Source of the DNA: Pararhodobacter sp.
GTDB taxonomy: Bacteria; Pseudomonadota; Alphaproteobacteria; Rhodobacterales; Rhodobacteraceae
Assembly (NCBI RefSeq): GCF_034676545.1
Contig: NZ_JAUCBZ010000015.1
Span: 775,001-839,000 of the forward strand
Direction of reading: 5' to 3'
Length of the DNA: 64,000 nucleotides
Part shown: positions 1-8,753 of the stretch, one piece after another
Layout: each line of letters opens with the position of its first letter
Position numbering within the stretch: the first letter of the stretch is position 1
Notes under the pieces: generated by a model
Seen by the model: only the letters and a program-made list of their open reading frames with translations
Databases searched by the model: none
What the model was told of the DNA's origin: nothing
Translations under genes and position numbers: made by a program

Positions 1-1
1 G

Positions 2-511
2 GTCGGCGAGGCCGTGACCTCGTTTCTGGAGAACAAGGGCGTTCCCGGCGTCGTGGAGCGCACGCTGATCCGCCCGCCCGCTTCGGCCATGGGGCCCTGC
101 GATGACGCGACCCGGCGTCAGGCGATGGCTGGCTCGCCGGTGGCGGGGAAATACGACACCGCCATTGACCGGGACTCGGCGCAGGAAATGCTGGCCCGCC
201 GCGCCGAACAGGCCGCGCGTCAGGCCGAGGCCTATGACGGCGACGACCGGGGCCGCCAGCGCGACGACGAGGACGAGGCGACCGAGCGCTATTCCCGCGC
301 GCGGCGCTATCAACCGCCCGGCAGCATGCGGTCCCGGCGCGATGAGGACGATGCGCCACGCAGCCGGTCGCGCAGCACGTCACGCAGCAGTTCACGGCGT
401 TCGGATACGGCGGTCGAGGCCTTCACCAAATCCATGGCGCGCTCGCTTGGAACCCGCACCGGAAGCGCGCTGGTGCGGGGCGTGCTGGGAACGCTGTTCA
501 GAGGGCGGTGA
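2..511 (+). CDS. C-terminal part of a HerA-like ATPase (DUF853 family)
   Basis: The gene is cut by the left edge; the frame is open from base 2 and ends at 511. The visible part contains the phrases VVERTLIRPP, GPCDDATR and GKYDTAIDRDSAQEML, which I recognise as the conserved end of DUF853 proteins (E. coli YjgR type, HerA/FtsK-like P-loop ATPases). After this comes a long Arg/Asp/Ser-rich linker (about residues 75-135 of the fragment) and a short terminal helix ending RGVLGTLFRGR, also usual in the family. The ATPase core lies outside the window, so activity cannot be judged. The family's physiological role is poorly known; it is cytoplasmic. No gene follows closely on the same strand. Confidence 0.8.
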   Translation, partial: VGEAVTSFLENKGVPGVVERTLIRPPASAMGPCDDATRRQAMAGSPVAGKYDTAIDRDSAQEMLARRAEQAARQAEAYDGDDRGRQRDDEDEATERYSRARRYQPPGSMRSRRDEDDAPRSRSRSTSRSSSRRSDTAVEAFTKSMARSLGTRTGSALVRGVLGTLFRGR

Positions 512-702
512 GGATGCGCGTGTTTCGCGATGGTTTGCGACGGATGTCCGTGGGCGGCGATGCGCTTTCGGGGCGTGTTGCGCTTTGTCGGCGCGGTATC
601 CGGGACCTTGAAGGCGTTGTCGCCTTCATCATCTGGGGACAGGTCGCAGACGTGCCCGACGGCCAGCCAGAGGTCATCGTCGGTTGCTGTGCCCGGGCTG
701 AC

Positions 703-890
703 CGCCTCCGAGGTGCGTCGGCCACGAAATGACCGGCGCCACCAGATCGACCTGCAAGACCCGGACATCTTCCGAATCGCGTTGATCTGGTAACCGGTCA
801 AGATACCGGCTGAACTTGGCAACCGCATGGCGCGAGGGTCGTCGTGTGGCAGGCGAGAGGGTGCGACGGGTCATATTGTCGATCAAGCCG
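703..890 (-). pseudogene. Remnant of an IS91-type tyrosine recombinase N-terminus
   Basis: Reading leftwards, about 60 codons give phrases such as NMTRRTLSPATRR, HAVAKFSRYLDRLPDQ, EDVRVLQVDLVA and ISWP. These match from memory the SAM-like N-terminal domain of the site-specific integrases that travel with IS91-family transposases (typical pattern: LSPATQRSYLHAVAKFSRYFGRSPD, EDVRAFQVHL, ISWPALNQ). The similarity stops after ISWP, no catalytic domain follows, and the reading frame then meets stops, so this is a decayed scar rather than a gene. It abuts the 3' end of the ArsR-type gene. The rest of the 512-882 stretch shows no convincing gene. Confidence 0.55.
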
Positions 891-1203
891 GCGGGCTGCA
901 AAAGCTTGATTTGAGGTGATGCAGCAGTTCAAGGCAGCGCGGGTCGATGATCGAATAGTAGACCTGCAGCCCTTCTTTCTCGCCGCGAATCAACCCGTCC
1001 GCGCGCATTTTTGCCAGATGTTGTGACACCGCAGACTGCGACACGTTGGCCACCTTGCACAGCTCCGACACAGTGGCTTTGCCCGCCGCAAGACGGCAAA
1101 GAATGAGCAATCGGCGCGTGTTGGCCAAATGCTTGAGCCGGGTCGCGACGTCCTCGGCACGCGCCTGAAGCTCTGCCATTGGGTCAGCCTTGCCCTGCGT
1201 CAT
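883..1203 (-). CDS. ArsR-family regulator of SqrR/BigR (persulfide sensor) type
   Basis: This 106-residue winged-helix repressor has the ArsR core: LKHLANTRRLLILCRLAAG, the recognition helix around VSQSAVSQHLAKMRADG and the wing GEKEGLQVYYSI. Cysteines lie at 36, 49, 90 and 102. Cys36 (in LILC) and Cys102 (in SSFC) are 66 residues apart, the same spacing as the sensing pair in SqrR (41/107) and BigR (42/108), which respond to sulfide-derived persulfides. No CVC-type metal site is visible. It is divergent from an RND efflux operon with a palindrome in between, so it probably represses that operon and itself. The start at 1203 is preferred; an ATG eight codons inside is possible. Sulfur sensing is inferred from cysteine spacing. 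Confidence 0.85.
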   Translation of the reverse strand: MTQGKADPMAELQARAEDVATRLKHLANTRRLLILCRLAAGKATVSELCKVANVSQSAVSQHLAKMRADGLIRGEKEGLQVYYSIIDPRCLELLHHLKSSFCSPPA

Positions 1204-1246
1204 AATCTCGCACCAATCAGATTGACAACAATCTAGTGTTTGCTAA

Positions 1247-1262
1247 ATTAGATTTTTCTAAT
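1247..1262. promoter_or_regulatory. Palindromic operator between arsR-type gene and RND operon
   Basis: The sequence ATTAGA-TTTT-TCTAAT is a perfect 6-bp inverted repeat with a 4-nt centre in the AT-rich divergent region. Its size and position fit a dimeric ArsR-family repressor. That the 883-1203 protein binds it is inference. Confidence 0.55.
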
Positions 1263-1332
1263 ATTAAAGTCAAGAAATCACCCTGACCATCACGGGTTTC
1301 TCATCTGCCGTGCCAAAACCGAAAGTGTCGCC

Positions 1333-2292
1333 ATGTACAAGGTTTTCCTCTTGTCCCTTTTGCTCGCCGGGCCTGCCGTGGCGCAGACCCTCGACGTTGC
1401 GCCCACGCTGATTGCGGACCGCAAGGCCGTCTTTGCCACCGTGGAGAGCGTCGATACCTTGACGGCGCGGACCAGAATCGGGGGCACCATCGTGGACCTG
1501 CTGGTTGACGAAGGGGATTTTGTCGAGGCGGGCGACGTGTTGGCGTTGGTGGTCAATGAGCAGATGGCACCGCAGATTGCCTCGGCCACATCGCAGGCCG
1601 CCGCGCTCGAGGCCGAACTTGCGCAGTCGCGCGTCGATCTGGAGCGTGCCCAGGATTTGTTTTCCCGTGGCATCATCGCGCAGAGCCGTCTGGATCAGGC
1701 ACAAACCGCTGTGGCGGTCCTCGAGGGACGCCTCGCATCGGCCACCCAGTCGCGCGATGTGTTGGTGCAGCAGGAACGCGAGGGGCAGGTTCTGGCGCCT
1801 GCGGCGGGCCGTGTGCTGGACGTGCTGACCCCGTCGGGCAGTGTCATGCTCCCCGGCGAGCCGGTCGCCATCATTGCGTCAGATCACTATCTTTTGCGGC
1901 TCAACCTTCCGGAACGTCATGCCCGCTCGATCGCGGTTGGGGATGAGATCGAGGTGGCCGGTGCCGCGCTGGGGGGGGATGTTGCCTCGATGGGGGTAAT
2001 CCGTCAGGTGTATCCGCTGATCACGAATGGTCGCATTGTCGCGGATGCCGAAGTCGAGGGGCTGGGCAGCTACTTTGTCGGCGAACGGGTGCGGGTGCAT
2101 ATCGCCGTCGAAACGCGCGAGGTTATCGTCATTCCGCGAGGCTATGCTACCACCCGGTTCGGCAATGATTTCGTCATCCTTGAAACGGACTCGGGGCGCC
2201 GTGATGTGGTTGTTCTGTTGGGGCGAGACCTTGCAGAAGGCGTTGAAATACTTGCAGGACTGTCAGCTGGTGACACGCTGGTGCAGCCATGA
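1333..2292 (+). CDS. RND efflux periplasmic adaptor (HlyD/AcrA family)
   Basis: The 319-residue protein starts with a cleavable signal peptide (FLLSLLLAGPAVAQ). A biotinyl-lipoyl-like half motif follows (GGTIVDLLVDEGDFVEAGDVLALV, about residues 50-75), then an alpha-helical hairpin rich in Ala/Glu/Arg (about 80-140), the second lipoyl half (GQVLAPAAGRVLDVLTPSGSV) and beta-barrel and membrane-proximal domains. This is the membrane fusion protein that connects an inner-membrane RND pump with an outer-membrane channel. It is short for the family but complete. Its stop overlaps the start of the permease gene at 2289 by 4 nt, so the two are translationally coupled. No outer-membrane factor gene is adjacent, suggesting use of a shared TolC-type channel. 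The substrate is unknown. Confidence 0.9.
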   Translation: MYKVFLLSLLLAGPAVAQTLDVAPTLIADRKAVFATVESVDTLTARTRIGGTIVDLLVDEGDFVEAGDVLALVVNEQMAPQIASATSQAAALEAELAQSRVDLERAQDLFSRGIIAQSRLDQAQTAVAVLEGRLASATQSRDVLVQQEREGQVLAPAAGRVLDVLTPSGSVMLPGEPVAIIASDHYLLRLNLPERHARSIAVGDEIEVAGAALGGDVASMGVIRQVYPLITNGRIVADAEVEGLGSYFVGERVRVHIAVETREVIVIPRGYATTRFGNDFVILETDSGRRDVVVLLGRDLAEGVEILAGLSAGDTLVQP

Positions 2293-5200
2293 AGCTGGGC
2301 ATTTCGGGATTTCTGACCAAGGCCTTTATCCGCTCGCCACTGACGCCGCTGTTGTTGATGGCCTCGTTGGCCATGGGGTTGATCGCGCTCGCCGTGATCC
2401 CGCGTGAGGAAGAGCCGCAAATTTCGGTGCCAATGGTCGATGTGATGGTGCGCACCGACGGATTGCGCGCCCCCGATGCGGTCGAACTGGTGACCGAACC
2501 GCTCGAGGCGATCCTGCGTTCGATCAACGCGGTTGAACACGTCTATTCGCGCACCGAAGACGATCAGGTCATGGTCACCGCACGGTTCGACGTCGGAACC
2601 GACCCGGATGACGCCATCCTGCGCGTTCAAGAGCGCATCATGGCGAATATGGACCGTATCCCGCAGGGCATTCCACAGCCTTTGATCATCGGGCGCGGCA
2701 TCAATGACGTGGCCATCGTGGCGCTTACCCTTTCGCCCAGACCAGAGGCTGCGGCACATTGGGACGACCGGGCGCTGTATTCGCTGGTCGAGGAATTGCG
2801 GGCCTCGCTGATGTCGGTTCAGGATGTCGGGCTGACCTATATCGTCGGCGGCGCACCGATCAGATCCGGATTGAGCCTGACCCGGAACAACTGGCGCTTT
2901 ACGGGGTCACGCTGCAACAACTGGCGGCTCGGGTGACCGAAGCCAACCAGGCCTTTCCGGTCGGCGATGCCACGGGGCTTGATCGCACCTTGTCGGTGGT
3001 TGCCGGGCAGACCCTGCAAGGTCCCGTCGATATCGGCCTGTTGCAACTGACAAGTCGCGACGGACGTCCGGTCTATGTCCGCGACGTTGCCGATATCGTT
3101 GTCGGCGGCGCTCCGATTGATGCCCGCACATGGACCCTGATCCGTGACGACGAAGGCGCTGCCGACTGGACCCAGTTGCCGGCGGTGACGCTGGCGATTG
3201 CCAAGCGCGAAGGGGCCAACGCCGTTCTGGTGGCCGAACACGTCCTGGAGCGGCTGGAGCTTTTGCGCGGCGATCTGATCCCCGAGGATATCGACATCGA
3301 GATCACCCGCAACTATGGCGAATCCGCGGATGAAAAAGCCGACGAACTGCTGTTTCACCTGGGCCTGGCCACCGTTTCGATCGTCCTGCTTGTGGTCTTC
3401 GTGATTGGGTGGCGCGAGGGAATCGTGGTGGCGATTGTCATTCCGACGACGATTTTGCTGACGCTCTTTGCCTCCAACATGATGGGGTACACGATCAACC
3501 GCGTGTCGTTGTTCGCGCTGATTTTCTCGATCGGTATCCTTGTTGATGACGCCATCGTCGTGATTGAAAACATCGCGCGACACTGGGCCATGCGCGACGG
3601 GCGCAGCCGGGTCACCGCCGCAATCGAGGCCGTGGCCGAGGTCGGCAACCCGACCATCGTCGCCACCCTGACCGTGGTCGCGGCCCTCTTGCCGATGCTC
3701 TTTGTGTCGGGCCTGATGGGGCCGTATATGGGGCCGATTCCGGTCAATGCCTCGGCGGCGATGATCTTTTCGTTCTTTGTCGCGGTGATCCTGACGCCTT
3801 GGCTGATGCTCAAGATCGCCGGTCGCGGTGGCGCGGCTGCGGGGGGGCATGACCACGACAGCGAAGGCGTGCTTGGCCGCCTGTTCCGCAAGGTCGCCAC
3901 GCCGGTGATCGCCAGTCGGTGGCGCTCTGGCGCGTTCCTGTTGGTGGTGATGGTCATGACAGCCGGGTCGATGACCTTTTTCTTCGACCGCACGGTGGTC
4001 GTGAAACTGCTGCCCTTTGACAACAAGTCGGAATTCCAGGTGATTCTGGATATGCCCGAGGGCACCAGCCTCGAGCGCACCGAGCGGGTTCTCACGCGGG
4101 CCGCCGAGCAATTGGCGCAGTTGTCCGAGGTGACCTCGATCCAATTGCATGCAGGCACCGCCGCGCCATTCAACTTCAACGGGCTGGTGCGCCACTACTA
4201 TCTGCGCAATCGCCCCGAACTTGGCGATTTGCAGGTCAATCTGCTGCCCAAGCATGACCGCGAACGGTCCTCGCACGAGATCGCCTTGGCGGCGCGCCTC
4301 TTGCTGGCCAATCTGGACCTGCCCGAGGGGGCCTCCATCTCGGTTGCCGAGATCCCCCCCGGCCCGCCGGTTCTGGCGACGTTGCTTGCTGAAATCTATG
4401 GGCCAGATGCGCAAACCCGCCGAGCGGTCGCGCGCGAAGTCCGCGAGGCGTTTGCCGCGGTCCCCTATGTCGTCGATATCGAGGACAGCTTTGGCATCCC
4501 GCGCCCGCGCCTGCGGCTGGCGATTGATCAGGCGAACCTTGAATTCTTCCGCGTCCGCCAAAGCGATGTCTATGACACGATCCGCGTGTTGTTCGACGGG
4601 GTGCCGGTCGGCTATTCGCACCGTGGCGAAGGCCGCGACCCGACGGAAATTCGCGTGGCCCTGCCGCGTGGCGAGTTGAACTGGTCCGAGCGCATGGCCT
4701 CGACGCCTGTGCCCGCAAACCTGTTGCCCGGTGATCGGGGTGTCGTCGAGCTGGGCGATGTCGTGACCGTCACCGAGGAGGTCGGCAGCTATCCGATTTT
4801 CCGCCATAATGGGCGTTTTGCCGAAATGGTCATGGCGGAAATGGCGGGTGACTACGAGGCGCCGATCTATGGCATGATTGCGGTGCAAGAGGCGCTGGAC
4901 GATCGCCCCTGGTCGGAGGCGGTGCCCCGGCCTGAGATCCGCCTGTATGGCCAACCCGAAGGCGACGCCACGCCGACGCTGCTTTGGGATGGCGAATGGG
5001 AGGTGACCTATGTCACCTTCCGCGACATGGGCGCGGCCTTTGCGGTGGCGATCCTTGGGATCTATGTGCTGGTGGTGGCGCAGTTCGGGTCTTTCCGGGT
5101 GCCGCTGATCATCCTGACGCCGATCCCGCTGACCTTCATCGGCATCGTCTTTGGTCACTGGCTGTATGGTGCGGCCTTTACCGCCACCTCGATGATCGGG

Positions 5201-5530
5201 TTCATCGCCCTGGCGGGTATCATTGTGCGCAACTCGATCCTGCTGGTTGATTTCATCCGCCACGGGGCGGAGGGGGATGAACCCCTGCGCGAAACCTTGC
5301 TGCGCGCTGGTGCGATCCGCTTCAAGCCGATCCTGCTCACGGCGATTGCCGCCATGATCGGGGCTTCGGTGATCCTGACCGATCCAATCTTTCAGGGGCT
5401 GGCGATTTCGCTTCTGTTCGGGCTGGCGTCTTCAACCTTGCTGACAGTGCTGGTCATTCCGGCCATTTATGTGCTGTTCAAAAACGCCAATGCGCCCTAC
5501 CGACCCGACGCGCCGGCCGCTGAGGCGTGA
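2289..5530 (+). pseudogene. RND efflux permease, interrupted by a one-base frameshift
   Basis: Two overlapping frames together encode one inner-membrane RND pump of about 1,080 residues, the normal length. The N-terminal part has the first membrane helix (about 13-36) and the porter region up to VGGAP. At about 2858 the frame must change by one base to continue with DQIRIEPDPEQLALYGV. One missing G (CCGATC where CCGGATC is expected) explains it. The rest is intact: the TM4 proton-relay pair in GILVDDAIVVIENI (about residue 418), the second porter domain, and the last membrane bundle (PLIILTPIPLTFIG, NSILLVDFI). The adaptor gene precedes it. An assembly error and a real inactivating mutation cannot be told apart here; the intact remainder favours an error or a recent event. 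Confidence 0.85.
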
Positions 5531-5933
5531 TCGGGCATAAAAGCCGCGACAGGATTCATCCTCGGCACATGACACCAAAGTGAGGGGCGGGCGGACATTG
5601 AACCGCTGGCCCCGTCACGTTGGCCGCTTGGCGCGGCGGCTGCACCACAGAACGCCGCTGCTCCTGGCTTGGCTGGCAGAGGTCAGCCGCGTTCGCACAG
5701 ACAGTCACCCCGGAACCGGGCCTGACGCGGCGCAATCGGCAAAGCTCCATGCCCGCGCCGTTGCCCAAGCCGCCCAATCGGACAAGGCGCAAACACAGGG
5801 TCTTGCCCAAGTTGGATAGACCTTGGCCGCAACGTCTATCCAGTTGCCGGGACTGAACACCGCGGAAACCAAGGCTATGCCAATCGGCGACCAGCGGTTC
5901 CGATGACGTGTAACGCGCGCTTTTGCCGGCTGG
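5531..5933. other. Gene-free stretch between convergent RND and SDR genes
   Basis: About 400 bases lie between the RND permease stop and the SDR stop, which converge. Short open frames are present on both strands but show no domain, no good ribosome binding site and biased composition. I saw no strong hairpin with a T-run and no repeat. Confidence 0.4.
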
Positions 5934-6638
5934 TTACAGTTCAATGCGGATATCGTGAATCCACAGTTTTGGGCGCGAAAGCACAAAGACCACCACATCG
6001 GCCAGATCGTCGGGCTCGGTGAAGATGTGGTTCGGGACCGTTTCGCCCGCCTTTGCAAACATCTCGGTGTTGGTGCCCGACTGGTACACGCCGCCAACCC
6101 GCACGCCGGTGTTTTCCTCGTCGGCCTTCAGCACTTCGGTAAAGCCGCGCACCCCGTATTTCGTGGCGGTGTAGACGGATTGTCCGGCCTGCGCGACAAC
6201 GCCGGATTTGGAAACGACGTTCAGGATGATGCTCTCATCATTGGCGCGCAAGGCGGGCAGGGCGGCTTGGGTGATCTGCATCAACCCGGTCAGGTTGGTC
6301 TGCACGGTGGCTTGCAAGATGTCCGGTGCGATCGTATCGAGCGGTCCGGTCTTGTGCCAGATGCCGGCGTTGTTGATCAGGATGTCCAGCCCGCCGAACG
6401 CCTTGGTCACCGCCTCAACCGCTGCGGTGATCGCGGCGGGGTCCTGGATATCACAGGCGATGCCGATGGCATCGGCGGCCCCGGCGGCTTTGCACTCGGC
6501 CTCTACTGTGCGCAGGCGCTCGACGTTGCGGCCCAGAATGGCGAGACGGGTTCCCGCAGCCGCGAGCTTCAGGCAAATATGCCGCCCGATCCCGTCACTG
6601 CCACCCGTCACGATGATCCGCTTGTTTCTCAAATCCAT
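5934..6638 (-). CDS. Short-chain dehydrogenase/reductase
   Basis: A 234-residue classical SDR with all diagnostic parts: the NAD(P) Rossmann motif TGGSDGIG (residues 12-19), the NNAG motif (about 89-92) and a catalytic Ser...Tyr-x3-Lys set in the stretch from VVSKSGV to YTATKYG. It should reduce a carbonyl or oxidise an alcohol with NAD(P)H in the cytoplasm; the substrate cannot be read from sequence. The overall pattern (GGSDGIG, GVYQSGTNTEMF) resembles 3-oxoacyl-ACP-reductase-like SDRs of unknown role. It stands alone, convergent with the RND operon. A region with inverted repeats lies upstream (6715-6762) and may control it. Confidence 0.85.
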   Translation of the reverse strand: MDLRNKRIIVTGGSDGIGRHICLKLAAAGTRLAILGRNVERLRTVEAECKAAGAADAIGIACDIQDPAAITAAVEAVTKAFGGLDILINNAGIWHKTGPLDTIAPDILQATVQTNLTGLMQITQAALPALRANDESIILNVVSKSGVVAQAGQSVYTATKYGVRGFTEVLKADEENTGVRVGGVYQSGTNTEMFAKAGETVPNHIFTEPDDLADVVVFVLSRPKLWIHDIRIEL

Positions 6639-6714
6639 GATCCGCTCCTGTGTGATGCCTACAGCGTATCGCGCCCCATTGGATTCTGATAATCACCTGT
6701 GGGGTGAGGCAGCG

Positions 6715-6762
6715 TTTGCAAAGCAAATGCGTTCACCCCATCTTGTGAATGCAAGTGAACGC
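6715..6762. promoter_or_regulatory. Nested inverted repeats upstream of the SDR gene
   Basis: TTTGC-AAA-GCAAA (6715-6727) is a perfect short palindrome. Directly beside it GCGTTCAC (6729-6736) pairs with GTGAACGC (6755-6762), and a near copy, GTGAATGC (6745-6752), sits between them. Repeated GTGAAYGC half-sites upstream of a single gene suggest a repressor operator. The binding protein is unknown and no regulator gene is adjacent. Confidence 0.4.
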
Positions 6763-6862
6763 GACATGCCCCGGTCTATCGCAAGGGGTTGGCACTTGGA
6801 AGCGGCCTGATGCCGGTGCTGGTTGCGCCCCGTGATCGCCCCGTGATCGTCCTGCGAGGCCG

Positions 6863-7570
6863 TCAGCCGCCTGTTTGCGCCGTCTCTTTGATCGAGACGA
6901 TCCGGCCATCCTCAAGCGTCAGGATGCGGTCGGCGCGGTCGAGGATCCGGTTGTCATGCGTCACCAAGAGGGTCGTGGTGCCGCGCTGTGCGCCCAGTCG
7001 TTTGAGCATATCGACGATATTCGCCGCGCTGTCCTTGTCGAGCGCGGCGGTCGGCTCATCGGCAAATATCATCTCGGGGTTGCCGACCAGCGCGCGCGCC
7101 ACCGCCACCCGCTGCTTTTGCCCGCCTGACAGGTTCGCGGGCAGGTAATGCAGCCGGTCCGACAGACCGACAAGCCCCAGCGCCTGCGCCGCGGCGCGAT
7201 GCGCCAGATCGTCGGGCACGCCGGGGCGGACCTGAATGCCCATGATCACGTTCTGCATGGCCGTCAGGCTCTCGTGCAGATTGTGGGACTGAAAGATGAA
7301 CCCGAGCCTTTGGCGCAGTCTGGTCAGTTGCGCCTCGCTCGCGCCGTTCAGTTCGTGCCCCATCAGACGCACGGTGCCGTCCTGCACGCCACGCAGGCAG
7401 CCAAGCAGCGTCAGAACCGTGGTCTTGCCCGAGCCGGACGGCCCCATCAGCACCGTCAGGCTGCCGCGCGGCAAGGCGAGGTCGACGTCAAACAGCGCCT
7501 GTTTGCGGGCCTCGCCGGTGCCGAACCAGTGGTTCAGCCCGCGCACATCGACAATCGGATCGCTGGTCAT
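6863..7570 (-). CDS. ABC exporter ATP-binding protein (DevA/MacB-like)
   Basis: The 235-residue nucleotide-binding protein has Walker A GPSGSGKTT, Q-loop FIFQSHNL, signature LSGGQKQR, Walker B MIFADEPTAALD and the H-loop in LLVTHD. The pattern is that of the DevA/LolD/MacB group, which works with FtsX-like permeases. I chose the ATG at 7570 (MTSDPIVDVRGL) because the longer open frame only adds Cys/Arg-rich residues that overlap the permease gene. It is the last gene of the unit devB-devC-devA. In cyanobacteria DevBCA exports glycolipids; in proteobacteria the cargo of such systems is mostly unknown. Confidence 0.9.
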   Translation of the reverse strand: MTSDPIVDVRGLNHWFGTGEARKQALFDVDLALPRGSLTVLMGPSGSGKTTVLTLLGCLRGVQDGTVRLMGHELNGASEAQLTRLRQRLGFIFQSHNLHESLTAMQNVIMGIQVRPGVPDDLAHRAAAQALGLVGLSDRLHYLPANLSGGQKQRVAVARALVGNPEMIFADEPTAALDKDSAANIVDMLKRLGAQRGTTTLLVTHDNRILDRADRILTLEDGRIVSIKETAQTGG

Positions 7571-7580
7571 GGCATCCCTC

Positions 7581-8753
7581 TCAGAACAAATCGGCCGGGT
7601 CGGCAAGCGCGAGCCGCCGAGTGGCAATGGCCCCCGACAGCACCGAGAACACCACCGTTCCGACAAACACCATGACCGCCATCGAGGTCGTCATCGCCAG
7701 CGGCAAAGCGGTGACCGTGCCCATGAAGGCCAGGATCCCCGCCCCCACGGCCAGCCCCGGCACAAAGCCCAGCACCCCCAGGATCAGCGCCTCCTCGATG
7801 ACGATGCCCAGGAAGAAACGCGGCCCATAGCCCATCGCCTTGAAGGTCGCGTATTCGCGCAGATGGTCGGCCACATCCGCCGACAACACCTGATAGACGA
7901 TCACCAAGCCGACCAGGACGCCGATCAGCACGCCAAAGCCGAAGATCACGCCGGTCGGGCGCTGGGTCTGCTGATAGCGCAGGTCCTCTTGCGCGGCGTC
8001 GGCATAGCCGCGGATGCGCAAGGTCTGGTCCGAGATCAGCCCGCGCAACCGCGCCACGACGGCGGCAACATTGGCACCGGGGCGCAGGCGCAACAGGATA
8101 TGGTCCGGCGCGGCGGATTGGCGCGCGGGAAACAGCGACAAAAAGGTCTGGTCCGAGACAAACATATACCCATCGCCGCCAAACCCGCCGCCGCCGGCGA
8201 AGGTATCGAGCGCGGTCAGCGTGCGGTTCTGGGTCTCGAAGGACAGTGGCGTGTGCGGGCGGATCGCGGCGGCCTCGTCACGGGTCAGGCCCCGCGCCAA
8301 CCGGTCAACGACCGCCACATCCTGCACCCGCAACAAGGCGACGTCGCCGGCAAGCTCTGGGGCCAGAAAGCCGGGTTGGCCGGGGTCGATGCCGAAGGTG
8401 GTGAACACGATCGTCTTGTCGCCCCGGTTCCACGGCACATTGCCGACAAACAGCCCCATTCCAGCGGTGACATCGGGGTCGGCAAAGGCTTGCAACATCC
8501 ATTGCCGCGCGACATTGCCGCCTTCGGCCAGCGCATTCGCGTCAGGCGCGGAAATCATGATATCGGCGTTGAAAAACTCGTAGGGGCGCAGCGTGGCGGT
8601 GCCCATCGAATTCATGATGCCAAGCTGCACGAAGACCAGGACGTTGGCAAAGGCCACGCCCGAAAGCGCGGCAAAGAACCGGCCGCGCTTGTGCGTCAGT
8701 TGCAGCCAGCCAATCGGCAGGCGACCAAAGATCCATTGCAGCAGATGGCTCAT
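7581..8753 (-). CDS. ABC exporter permease, DevC/FtsX type
   Basis: The 390-residue protein has the FtsX-like layout: one N-terminal membrane helix (about residues 20-45, in FFAALSGVAFANVLVFVQLG), a periplasmic domain of about 220 residues, and three C-terminal helices (GVLIGVLVGLVIVYQVL, ALILGVLGFVPGLAVGAGIL and the last near 355-375). It ends RRLALADPADLF, typical for DevC. It lies between adaptor and ATPase genes; its start overlaps the adaptor stop by 4 nt and the ATPase start follows 10 nt after its stop. It acts in the inner membrane as the mechanotransmitting permease of a tripartite exporter. Confidence 0.9.
   Translation of the reverse strand: MSHLLQWIFGRLPIGWLQLTHKRGRFFAALSGVAFANVLVFVQLGIMNSMGTATLRPYEFFNADIMISAPDANALAEGGNVARQWMLQAFADPDVTAGMGLFVGNVPWNRGDKTIVFTTFGIDPGQPGFLAPELAGDVALLRVQDVAVVDRLARGLTRDEAAAIRPHTPLSFETQNRTLTALDTFAGGGGFGGDGYMFVSDQTFLSLFPARQSAAPDHILLRLRPGANVAAVVARLRGLISDQTLRIRGYADAAQEDLRYQQTQRPTGVIFGFGVLIGVLVGLVIVYQVLSADVADHLREYATFKAMGYGPRFFLGIVIEEALILGVLGFVPGLAVGAGILAFMGTVTALPLAMTTSMAVMVFVGTVVFSVLSGAIATRRLALADPADLF

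Noticed and set aside
2837..5263. A leftward open frame of about 800 codons antisense to the RND permease
   Set aside because: It is rich in His/Arg/Gln/Asp with no hydrophobic core, as expected for the complement of a GC-biased gene, and the sense strand clearly encodes the pump.
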